Source of the DNA: Akkermansiaceae bacterium
GTDB lineage: Bacteria > Verrucomicrobiota > Verrucomicrobiia > Verrucomicrobiales > Akkermansiaceae
Reading direction: 5' to 3'
NCBI GenBank assembly: GCA_903827375.1
Contig: CAIKHZ010000224.1
Location: 1-42,619, forward strand
Length of the DNA: 42,619 nucleotides
Part shown: positions 1-8,400 of the stretch, piece after piece
Position numbering within the stretch: the first letter of the stretch is position 1
Layout of the letters: each line of letters begins with the position of its first letter
The notes under the pieces: generated by a model
Seen by the model: only the letters and a program-made list of their open reading frames with translations
Told to the model about the DNA's origin: nothing
Databases searched by the model: none
Position numbers and translations under genes: made by a program

Positions 1-108
1 ACCCAGGGCCGCGGAAAACTCGAAAAGAACCACCGGCGAGTCCTCCCCCTCAAGAGCGTCCTGGTTTACCCTCTCCAAAAGAACTTCCGCGCCATCCTCG
101 CCCCCTGA
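1..108 (+). CDS. Possible C-terminal tail of a gene entering from the left
   Basis: Frame 1 is open from the first base to a TGA at 106-108 and encodes 35 residues rich in Lys and Arg (starts TQGRGKLEKN, ends NFRAILAP). No family can be named from so short a piece. It is listed because the frame is open to the window edge, and the next 190 bases hold no convincing gene, only an imperfect CCTGA/TCAGG inverted repeat near 157-176. The call is weak, since a chance open frame of this length is common in GC-rich DNA. Confidence 0.3.
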   Translation, partial: TQGRGKLEKNHRRVLPLKSVLVYPLQKNFRAILAP

Positions 109-301
109 GCCCTGACCCAGAGGGGCACCGAATATTTACCCAAAAATCATCTCGGAGCCTGAGAATTTTTCAGGTTCACAGTTCCTGATCTCAGTGGAAA
201 ATGATTTGGCACATTTTTCCAGAATTTCGGGCCACTTCCCCGTCAATTCAAAGCCGGGGTCATGAAGTCTGAGGTTGAGCAGGTCAGCGGAGGAGTTCGC
301 C

Positions 302-1225
302 TCACAATCCGCGGTAGGCGGCGGCGAGTTTCTTCGCAGTGGCAATGGTATTGCGGTGAAGCTTGGCAGTAAACTCGGGTTGGCGGTTGTAGCCGCCGCC
401 GTAAAGCACGGCCACCGGAATGCGGTTTTTGATGAAGGCCCCGAGGAGGACCTCGTCGCGCCGCTGAATGTCCTTGAGCGCCAAATACATCTGCCCCACC
501 CGGTCGTTTCGGTGGTTGTCCACCCCGGAAATCCAAATTACCAAGTCCGGAGCAAAGGCATCCAGCGCTCCTGCCAAGGTTGAAAACAGTTGCTTCAAAT
601 ACATCTCGCCCTCGACGTAACGGCTCGTTTCCACGTCGAGCGAGCCATGGGACAGGCGCGCCAGAGAACTCATCGAGTAGCCCGGTACATGGATCGAATA
701 GGTGAACACCCGCGGGTCGCCGGCCAGCAGCGTATTGGTGCCCTCGCCTTGGTCGGCAGCAGTATCCACCACCATGATTTTGATGGCTGGCTGCTGGTCC
801 TGCAAATCCCGGATGGCCACCGCGACGTCATTGAAGACACTGTAGCCCTCGCCGTGCTCGCGAAACGCCTGATGCGTGCCGCCCGCAAGACACACGCCTA
901 CGCCTTCGGCAAGCGCCGCCCGACAGGCCAAACGGGTCGCCTCCACCTCGGCCGCGCTGCGGGTAAACAAGCGCGGCGAGGCAGGCAGGCCCAGCACAAT
1001 CTGCTCTTTGCGGTCGAGCGCGCCAGCGGCGATTTTTTCGATATAGCTGGAGTCGTGGACGCGCCGCAGATGGTGTTGGGCGACTGGGCGCACATCGATA
1101 ATTTCCTCGGGCCGGAGGATGCCGCCATCCAGCAGCATATCCTTGGACACGCGGAACTTGTCCATCGGAAACGGATGTCCCGGGGGCAGTTCGAGCTCCA
1201 ATTCCTGCGAATAAAAACAGCGCAT
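302..1225 (-). CDS. Histone deacetylase family protein with substituted active site
   Basis: A 307-residue protein of the class II-like bacterial HDAC/acetoin-utilisation family, whose normal members are zinc amidohydrolases acting on acetylated lysine or polyamines. The family pattern is clear: PPGHPFPMDKF at 12-24, GGTHQAF at 115-121, FNDVAVA at 131-137, SGVD at 233-236 and GGGY at 276-279. Three catalytic positions differ. The usual His-His pair is His118-Gln119. The D-x-D-x-H zinc motif reads D154-T-A-A-D158, so the usual ligands Asp and His are Ala156 and Asp158. The third ligand Asp236 and the transition-state Tyr279 remain. The frame is open further upstream to 1327, but homology starts at the ATG at 1225, so that start was chosen; no clear ribosome-binding site is visible. 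It diverges from the gene at 1361. The family assignment is firm; catalytic activity is doubtful. Confidence 0.88.
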   Translation of the reverse strand: MRCFYSQELELELPPGHPFPMDKFRVSKDMLLDGGILRPEEIIDVRPVAQHHLRRVHDSSYIEKIAAGALDRKEQIVLGLPASPRLFTRSAAEVEATRLACRAALAEGVGVCLAGGTHQAFREHGEGYSVFNDVAVAIRDLQDQQPAIKIMVVDTAADQGEGTNTLLAGDPRVFTYSIHVPGYSMSSLARLSHGSLDVETSRYVEGEMYLKQLFSTLAGALDAFAPDLVIWISGVDNHRNDRVGQMYLALKDIQRRDEVLLGAFIKNRIPVAVLYGGGYNRQPEFTAKLHRNTIATAKKLAAAYRGL

Positions 1226-1360
1226 GGGGTGACGACAAGGAACAGGAAAACCCGGGCGATTCCAAATGGAAAGTGCGCCACGGGCATGGAATGAGGGCGG
1301 CTGGCGGGAAATTTTCGCTTTACGCATTGCAGGGACGCGTGGAATTCGTAGGGTAGCGGG

Positions 1361-1723
1361 GTGTTACAGATCGTTTTCAATGAAATCAGTGCTGCGGAAA
1401 TCTCCCGCCTGGATATCCTCGAGCAGCTCGATCTGCTCGATTCGTTCCAAGTGTCCGAGACCGATCTGGATAACCTCGACGGCGAACGCTTTGGCAAAAT
1501 CACCCGCGATGGCAAAGTGCTTTACCGGTTCCGGGCCAAGGATTACCGGTTCTATTTCGAGGTCAAAGACGCTGCGGTGGTGGTCCACCGATTGCTCCAC
1601 AAAGGGACGTTTTCTGATTTTCTGTTTCGCTCGAAGATGCCACTGGCCGAAGACGAGGCGCTGGCCCAATCCAAACACTTTTGGAAACTCATTGATGAGG
1701 GCCGTAACGCAAGGCGTTTGTAA
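1361..1723 (+). CDS. RelE/ParE-fold small protein, no antitoxin partner
   Basis: A 120-residue soluble protein starting with GTG behind a purine-rich stretch (GGGTAGCGGG). Residues 1-25 are helical and rich in Leu and acidic residues. Residues 40-95 (ERFGKITRDGKVLYRFRAKDYRFYFEV...VVVHRLLHKGTFSDFLF) resemble the beta-sheet core of RelE/ParE-type proteins, where basic and aromatic residues sit on the strands. In type II toxin-antitoxin systems such proteins cleave ribosome-bound mRNA or inhibit gyrase. No antitoxin-sized gene lies beside it: upstream is the divergent HDAC-like gene, and downstream, 56 bases on, is a membrane TPR gene. It may therefore be a chromosomal housekeeping relative rather than an active toxin. 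The fold is inferred from pattern alone. Confidence 0.6.
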   Translation: MLQIVFNEISAAEISRLDILEQLDLLDSFQVSETDLDNLDGERFGKITRDGKVLYRFRAKDYRFYFEVKDAAVVVHRLLHKGTFSDFLFRSKMPLAEDEALAQSKHFWKLIDEGRNARRL

Positions 1724-1779
1724 TTTCGGCGATTTTACTTTTGCGATCTGTCTAACTTGTTGCAAACTCCCCTTCCCAG

Positions 1780-2475
1780 ATGAAATGGCTTCCCTACATT
1801 ATTCTCATAGCCCTCGCTGCTAGTGGCTTTGCATACTACACGTTCTCGCGTGTTGAGCAGTCCCGCATCACCGATAAGATCACCCATCTCCGGAATCTCC
1901 CGGAACGCGACGAGGACAACGAACGAGAAATCGCCAGATTGGAGGACAAACTCGATGGCAAGAAAAGCGGCTCGATTTTCGGCGGAATATTGCTGACGTT
2001 TTTGGGGGCCGGTTTGGTGGGCATCATGTTTGTGACGCTGGTACTGCCGATGCTGGCCCACCGCGTCGCCCATTTGGTGTACGACAGCGGGGAAATGCTT
2101 GAGAAGGACGTCATGCACGACGCCCGCTCGTTAGTGGCGCAAGGGGAATATGAAAAGGCGATCGAGGCGTTCCGGGTGGCCGCCGCCGTTGAACCGCTAA
2201 ACCGCCTGCCATGGGTGGAAATCGCCCGTATTCAGCGCAGCCATCTGGAAGATGCTGGAGCGGCGATTCAGACGCTGCGCCAGGCCTTGGAAGGGCAGGA
2301 GTGGCAGATCAACGATGCGTCCTACTTCCTGTTCCGGCTGGCTGAACTCTACGATGAAGACCACCACGACCGGGTCACCGCAGCGGCAATCATGCACCAA
2401 GTGATCGCCGAGTTTCCGGAAACCCGACACTCGGCCAACGCCCGCCACAAACTTCACGGGTGGGGGCTGGTCTAA
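1780..2475 (+). CDS. Membrane-anchored tetratricopeptide repeat protein
   Basis: 231 residues. Residues 4-21 form a first membrane segment. Residues 25-62 are charged and probably coiled-coil (RVEQSRITDKITHLRNL...EIARLEDKLDGKK). Residues 64-92 form a second, longer membrane segment. The C-terminal half is helical: 115-148 match a TPR unit (ARSLVAQGEYEKAIEAFRVAAAVEP) and more helical hairpins follow to the end. TPR domains bind protein partners; the partner is unknown. The gene lies 42 bases upstream of comEC on the same strand and is probably co-transcribed with it. Confidence 0.75.
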   Translation: MKWLPYIILIALAASGFAYYTFSRVEQSRITDKITHLRNLPERDEDNEREIARLEDKLDGKKSGSIFGGILLTFLGAGLVGIMFVTLVLPMLAHRVAHLVYDSGEMLEKDVMHDARSLVAQGEYEKAIEAFRVAAAVEPLNRLPWVEIARIQRSHLEDAGAAIQTLRQALEGQEWQINDASYFLFRLAELYDEDHHDRVTAAAIMHQVIAEFPETRHSANARHKLHGWGLV

Positions 2476-2517
2476 TCCATACGTGCGGCACTTACCGCGT
2501 TTTTTGCCAGGCATCCC

Positions 2518-4725
2518 ATGTTGGCCGCCGCGCTCGTCATAGCCGGCTGCATCGCACTGGCCGACCGTTCGCTCATCGCCGGCTGCCTCGCGGCAGGAGG
2601 GCTCGGGGGGCTCGGTGCCTGGTTCGGCAATTGGCGCCGCGGCTTGGCATGGGCGCTTTGTGGCCTCTTGGCGCTGGGGATTTTCAGCTGGCGCAACCAC
2701 CGGCGGGGTGCAGCTGCGGCGGGATTGTTAGAGCCAGTGGGAGGCTGGGTGGAGGGGCGTGCCCTCAAGGATGGCAAGGGCGAGCGCGGCTCGTGGGTGG
2801 CTCCGGTGCGGCTGCGCGGCGGTCGCTATGACGGCACCCAGGTTTGGTGGGAAGGCCGCGGCGAAAGCCCGGTGGCCGGATCACTGGTGCGAGCTAGGGG
2901 AAATTTCCGGCCGCTGCCGATTCCGCGCAATCCGGGGGAGTTCGATCAAGGGGCCTGGTTGCGCCGCCTGGGAGTGGCCGCAGTGTTTCGCTCGTCTTGG
3001 AGCAATGGGCAGGTGGAAACAAGCCAGCTAGCGGCTTGGGGCGCTCAGGTGCGACTGGGTTTCCGCAACGCGGTGACCGCCGGTTTGGCGGAGGATAGCC
3101 AGGCGGCAATCGTCATCCGCGCAGTGGTCATAGGAGACGTGCAGCCGGATGCCGACGAGTTGATCGCTGACTTTCGCAATAGTGGCACCCTGCATATCTT
3201 TTCGGTTAGTGGCACCCACGTGGCGATGGTCGCAAGTATCCTTTGGGTGTTGCTGCGGGTGGCTGGCGTGCCGCGCCGCTGGGCAATTCTGGCGTTGTTG
3301 CCGGCTATCTTCGGCTACACGTGGATCTCGGGCAACAGTCCGCCAGCGCTGCGATCGGCCTGGATGGCCTCGGTGTTTTTGGGGGCTTTTGTCTTCAGAC
3401 GACGTCCCGATTTACTCAACTCCCTCGGCTTGGTCTTGTTCATCATGCTCATGTGGGATGGCAATTTGTTGTTCCAGCCCGGCGTCCAATTGTCCTACGG
3501 CGTCGTGGTCGCCATCGCTCTGGGCACCGACTGGGCGTCGCGTGCTTTCGCGTGGTTGGCCCAATCACCACTCTATCAGCCCACCACGCTGCTGACCCGC
3601 TTCCAAAACCTTTGGCTTAAGAGTCGCCGCTATCTGGCCCAATCCCTCACCGTCTCCCTCGCCGCCCTGGTCGGCTCCACCCCGTTGACGATCTATCACT
3701 TCGGCCTGGTCACTCCCATCGCCTTGCTGGCAAATTTGGTGCTGATGCCATTGGTGTTCGTGCTGCTGGCGGTGGCCATGCTGGCGGCAGCCTTGTACCC
3801 GATCTCGCCAAAGGCCGCCTGCTTGGTCAACCGCGCCAATGCCGTCGTCGCCAATGCCTGTGCCTCCAGCGCCGCCATCATGGCCGCCATTCCCGGCGGC
3901 CATTTCAATGTCCGCCACTCCAAGCAACCCTTCCTGCTGGTTTATGCCCTCGACCGCGGGGCTGCGGCCGCTTGCTTCGCCACCTCCGATAGCGGCGCAG
4001 TTTTGCTAGATTGTGGCGACCCCTTCGGCTTCAAGCGGCGGTTGCTGCCTTCGTTGCGGCAGCTCGGGGTGGCCCCGGATTCGGTGGTGTTGAGTCATCC
4101 CGACGGCCGACACCTCGGCGGCGGCGCTCAGGTCTGGGCGGCTTTTCCCATCCGGCAGGTATTGTTACCGGTGGGCCGCGCCCGCAGCCCGGCCTATCAG
4201 GCATGGCTGAATGACGCGCCGAAGGACGGCATCCACACCCTGCAAGCGGCGGCCACTGCGGCGCTGCCCCTGCCTGACGGTGCCACCCTCGAAATCCTCT
4301 ACGCCCCGGATCCCGCAAGCACCGTCACTCGTGCCGACGAACGCGTCGCCATCTATCGGCTCCACTGGCATGGCTGGAAAATCCTCTTCACAAGCGACGC
4401 CGGCATGGGCACCGAAACAAAGATGTTAGCCCAGGGCGGCGACCTCTCAGCTGACGTGATCATCGCAGGCCGCCATCAAAGCGACTTGTCATTGAGCGAC
4501 GCATTTTTGGAAAATGTCCATCCTGCGGCCATCATCGCCTCCAACGCCGAGTTTCCCATAGAGGAACGCTTGCCGCCCCAGCAAGCAGCCTTCTGGAGGG
4601 CCAGTGGCATCCATGTCTTCGATCAGGAAGCATCCGGCGCGGTCACCCTCACGGTCGATGCCGCAGGCGATCTGCTGCTGGATGGGTTTATCGACCATTC
4701 ATCGCTGCGCCTCAAGCACCGCTAA
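2518..4725 (+). CDS. comEC: ComEC/Rec2 family DNA-uptake channel protein
   Basis: 735 residues, normal length for the family. ComEC carries transforming single-stranded DNA across the inner membrane. Residues 1-60 hold membrane segments, 70-165 the OB-like DUF4131 region, and 190-470 the multi-helix competence domain with the family signature HIFSVSGTHVAMV and ALRSAWMAS. Residues about 490-735 are the metallo-beta-lactamase-like domain. That domain has unusual metal motifs: the first reads HPDGRH (residues 527-532) where relatives usually have HxDxDH, and the usual HHGS region reads GRHQSD (near 650). It begins at the ATG at 2518, 42 bases after the TPR gene, and its stop overlaps the stop of trmB tail to tail (4722-4725). 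The family call is firm; nuclease activity of the C-terminal domain is uncertain. Confidence 0.9.
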   Translation: MLAAALVIAGCIALADRSLIAGCLAAGGLGGLGAWFGNWRRGLAWALCGLLALGIFSWRNHRRGAAAAGLLEPVGGWVEGRALKDGKGERGSWVAPVRLRGGRYDGTQVWWEGRGESPVAGSLVRARGNFRPLPIPRNPGEFDQGAWLRRLGVAAVFRSSWSNGQVETSQLAAWGAQVRLGFRNAVTAGLAEDSQAAIVIRAVVIGDVQPDADELIADFRNSGTLHIFSVSGTHVAMVASILWVLLRVAGVPRRWAILALLPAIFGYTWISGNSPPALRSAWMASVFLGAFVFRRRPDLLNSLGLVLFIMLMWDGNLLFQPGVQLSYGVVVAIALGTDWASRAFAWLAQSPLYQPTTLLTRFQNLWLKSRRYLAQSLTVSLAALVGSTPLTIYHFGLVTPIALLANLVLMPLVFVLLAVAMLAAALYPISPKAACLVNRANAVVANACASSAAIMAAIPGGHFNVRHSKQPFLLVYALDRGAAAACFATSDSGAVLLDCGDPFGFKRRLLPSLRQLGVAPDSVVLSHPDGRHLGGGAQVWAAFPIRQVLLPVGRARSPAYQAWLNDAPKDGIHTLQAAATAALPLPDGATLEILYAPDPASTVTRADERVAIYRLHWHGWKILFTSDAGMGTETKMLAQGGDLSADVIIAGRHQSDLSLSDAFLENVHPAAIIASNAEFPIEERLPPQQAAFWRASGIHVFDQEASGAVTLTVDAAGDLLLDGFIDHSSLRLKHR

Positions 4726-5423
4726 GCCAGCGGCTTGCGGTAGCGCAGCCGCCACATCGTCTTGCCCTCAGCTTCCCACTGCCGCTGGAAATCCGTCTTC
4801 GGATAGAAAAACGCATCTTCCGGCCACTCCAGCAACTCGAATCCGCCGCACTCCGCTACCTTGTCGCCTACCCACCCGAAGTATTCCTCATGATCGGTCA
4901 TGAATAAGAATTCCCCGCCTGGCACCAACGCCCGCCGCAGCGCCTCCACAAATTCCACCTGCACCAGCCGCCGCCGGTGGTGCCGCACCTTCGGCCACGG
5001 GTCCGGGCAGAGCAGGTGCAAACGCGCCAAGCTCGCCTCAGGCAGCAACCACTCAACCGTGTAGCGGCTCTCCAAGCGCAGAACCCGACCGTTCGACAGG
5101 TGTTGGCGCGTAAGTTTTTTACATACCTTGCGCACCCTGCCCAACAAGCGCTCCACACCCAGAAAATCCCTCTCTGGAAATTGTCGTGCCATTTCCAACA
5201 AAAACGCGCCATCGCCACAGCCCAAATCGACCTCTAGCGGCCGCCCGTCATGGCACAATTCCATGCGCTCCAGCCGCCGGAAATAATCCGCCGGTACCAA
5301 TTCCCCCGCCATGGCTGGCCGGGGCAACACATTGTGGGGCTGCGTGCTCACCCCATCATTCTCATTTCCCCCCGCGCCTTTCTCAATCAAAAAAGTTCGA
5401 TAGCCGTGGATCCCGAAATTCAT
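4722..5423 (-). CDS. trmB: tRNA (guanine-N7)-methyltransferase
   Basis: Methylates G46 of tRNA using S-adenosylmethionine. The AdoMet motif LEVDLGCGDGAFLLEMA, the motif GVERLLGRVRKV and the tRNA methyltransferase signature LHLLCPDPWPKVRHHRRRLVQ followed by EFLFMTDHEEYFGWV identify TrmB. The longest frame gives 233 residues and its ATG at 5423 overlaps the TGA of the upstream 5'-nucleotidase gene as ATGA, which would couple the two. Residues 1-24 of this version look unlike the family. A GTG at 5351, preceded by GGGGGGAAATGAG, would give a more typical N terminus; both starts are possible. The gene converges on comEC with a 4-base overlap. Confidence 0.92.
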   Translation of the reverse strand: MNFGIHGYRTFLIEKGAGGNENDGVSTQPHNVLPRPAMAGELVPADYFRRLERMELCHDGRPLEVDLGCGDGAFLLEMARQFPERDFLGVERLLGRVRKVCKKLTRQHLSNGRVLRLESRYTVEWLLPEASLARLHLLCPDPWPKVRHHRRRLVQVEFVEALRRALVPGGEFLFMTDHEEYFGWVGDKVAECGGFELLEWPEDAFFYPKTDFQRQWEAEGKTMWRLRYRKPLA

Positions 5424-8400
5424 GGCCTGGTCACACGCAAGCGAACAAACCGGCGGTCACCCGAACCCATCGGAATGCTAGCCGTGATCCGTTCTGAGAT
5501 GCCTTGATCCACCGTCGCCTGAACCACCACCCCGCTAGAACTCCATGTTCCTTCAGCCAGTGAGTCACTCCATTCAAGGGCAAATTCAATGCCGTCCGCC
5601 ACGGCGTTCTTGGCGCGTGCATAGCTGAAGGTAAAGCCACCACCACCACCATCATTGCCAATGCTCACCGGCTGCGTGCCCGGTGTGCCTGGGGTGCCAA
5701 GCGATATGGCAGTGGCGAACTTGATTAGATTCGGGATGCCGTCGTTAGCTGGCGTAGCGAGGTCAGCGCCGTCACCAGTGTTGTTAGCGCTGCCATAATG
5801 AGCCATTCTCCATGCTTCAAGATGGCTCAGACAGTTGCCATTCAAAAGTATATTGAATGGATTGTTTGCTGAGTCGCTGCTCGCGATATGAATCGCAGCA
5901 CCGCGCGGGCCAATCGCTTGAGGGGTGAAAGTGACCACCATATCGCTAGTGGCGGCGGCGCTCACCGAGGTGGCGGGTGCCGTGGAGATGGCGAAATCAG
6001 CGGCATTGGGACCCGACGGGTCGATGGTGACGCTTAGGCCTGTTAGCGTTTGATTGCCGGAGTTGCGGATGGTGAATGTGAGGGGATTCGACGTGTTCAC
6101 TTCCGTATTGCCGAAGTTCACGCTGGCACCATTGCTTAGGGAACCGTTTTGTTCCACTGCGATCACCGCGGTCCCTGACGTATAGGTTACGGCGGTGTCT
6201 GCATAAGGAGGCGCGGGTTCAACCGTGCCATTGCTGTCAGTGGCCACACTGTAGAACTCATAATGTCCGTCGCCGTTAGGATAACTGAAGGTCGCGTTCC
6301 ACGGTGACCCACTCACCGTCTGGAACGGACTCCAAGCCGTCCACGTCGCATTGTCTGCCGAGTATCGATAAAAGAACCGGACCTGTGTCACAGTAACCGG
6401 CGTGCCCGCGAACGGCGTGGTGACCTGCAAATATGGATGATTGGAGGCGTATTCCTTTGAGTCGAACCCATAACTTGGTGATGTTGCGTCGGTGGAATTC
6501 TCGGTAACCGGTTTTACTAACAGCGATACCAACTTGTTGCCGGCGAGTTTGCTCTGGGCAAAGGCGGTGGCATCCCAACTGTAATAGAGGTTAGTCACGC
6601 CGGAGACGAGCGTCTGTGTGTCCAGCACGCTGCCAAATGTCGGCTGATTGTTCCAAGTGATGGCTGTTTCGCCCCATGTGTCGTCATTTCCACCGCGCAC
6701 TTCGGCATCAAGTGACGCGCCAGTGGCCTTCCAACAGGACATGTTCAGTGTGGCGCTGGTAATCGTGGACCCGGCCGGCAGGCTGGAGAGGTCAAAGCGC
6801 AACCATGCACGCTCATTTTGGAATGATCCTGCAGCGGCGCTTTGAATGTATAGGTTCGTGGTGTTGAAGTTGCTTCCGGGGACACCGCTTTCCACCTGTA
6901 CATCGGCCACTGGCTCCAACGAGTAAAATGTTTGATTCGATCCCGGGGCGGCGTTGGCGGTAGCGGTGAGTGCCAGTGGGCTGCTTGTTTGGTTGGGTGC
7001 CACTGAGTTGACCTGCGAGTCTGGCGGGAAATTCGGCGTGGAGGCAGGCGTTACGTTATCAGCGCGGAAGCGCAAGCCATAGCTCTCGCTGGTGGGAACG
7101 CCAGTGATAACGAGATAGTCGCCGGTGTTGCCGGGGAGGGTCTTGGTGGCATAGCCGGTGGCGTCTTGGATGGTGATGGTCGTACCGCTCTTGTCCGTCA
7201 CGGAACTTGTGCCGCTCTTTCTTGCCACAAACTTCACATAGTGGTTTTTGTATGTCTGATTCCAAAATCCGCTGATTGCGCTGAAGTACGTCGGCTGAGC
7301 CAGACTCGGATCGTGACCGACGATTTTGAATTCCACGCCATCCGACTGGACGCCTTCCTGATCGACGAACTCAGGGTTGCCCCCATAGAACGCCCCTTTG
7401 CCCCAGACTTCGACGATGTCACCTGGTTTAAGAGCCCCGCTGCGGAACCCCAGATAGCTGCGATACCATTCATTCTCGGATAGGCGGTTGGCGCGATTGA
7501 TGGAACCATCCGCGTTGACAAGATCCGTAGGCACCTGCTGCGTGCCGCGGTGGGCCAGTGTCTCGGGTGTGGCGCTGAGAAAACGGATGAATCCGTCCTT
7601 GAATGCCTCGCGTGAGTCATTGTCATTCATCATTGTCACCACCACACGATAGCCACCGGAAAACTCAGTGTTGAGAGAGTAGCGCGACGGGCCTGCCTGA
7701 TAGGGGTTGGCTTGGTCGAAAGTCGCCGTGTAATCCATAAGAGCTGTGCGGGCGAGATAAGTCGATGTCTGCGGAGCCGGGTCAATGGTCGCGAAATTCG
7801 ACGCGTCATGCAAATACATGTAGTTGTTGATCGCCACCTTGTAAGTGTGGCCGAGATCGATCGGGCTGCCGTTGATAGAAATTGCTGTTGGCACGCCGTC
7901 GTAGGCCGTCACAAGCCAGCCAGCGGACATGGCGGCGTCACAATTATGATCCTTGAAAAAATTCCAAATTTGCTGGCCGGTCATGTTCACGACGTAGATG
8001 GTGTCGTCCGCCCATGGGAAGGTTTCATAGATATGGGTGTATTTCACCGGACCAGCGATAATGTCGGATCGGACGCCGCCGCCGGCTTCGAGCGAGAGGT
8101 CGCAACGGCCGAACAACGATGTCGCTTTCCGTTGCACGGCGTCGCAAATCCAGTTGCCAGCCGTGTTGTTGCCACTCCACGGGTATTCATCTGCAGACCA
8201 CCATTTCATGTAGTTGTCCAACAATAGGTTGTCAGATGTGTAGCCAACAACCTGGTCCACTCCGTAAGGTGGATTCGTGGCGGCATACTGGTCCTTGCGT
8301 GTTTGAAGGTAACTCGCAATATCAGAATCAGGCGTGATGTCGCTATTGCGCAGCGGATAGTAGTTCGAACTGACGAGTCTTCCGAGGCCATTGATCTTGA

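Noticed and set aside
136-345. 69-codon minus-strand frame left of the HDAC-family gene
   Set aside because: It overlaps the end of that gene in another frame and its protein shows no recognisable pattern.
590-1294. 234-codon plus-strand frame opposite the HDAC-family gene
   Set aside because: Antisense shadow of a recognised gene; no family character and no ribosome-binding site.
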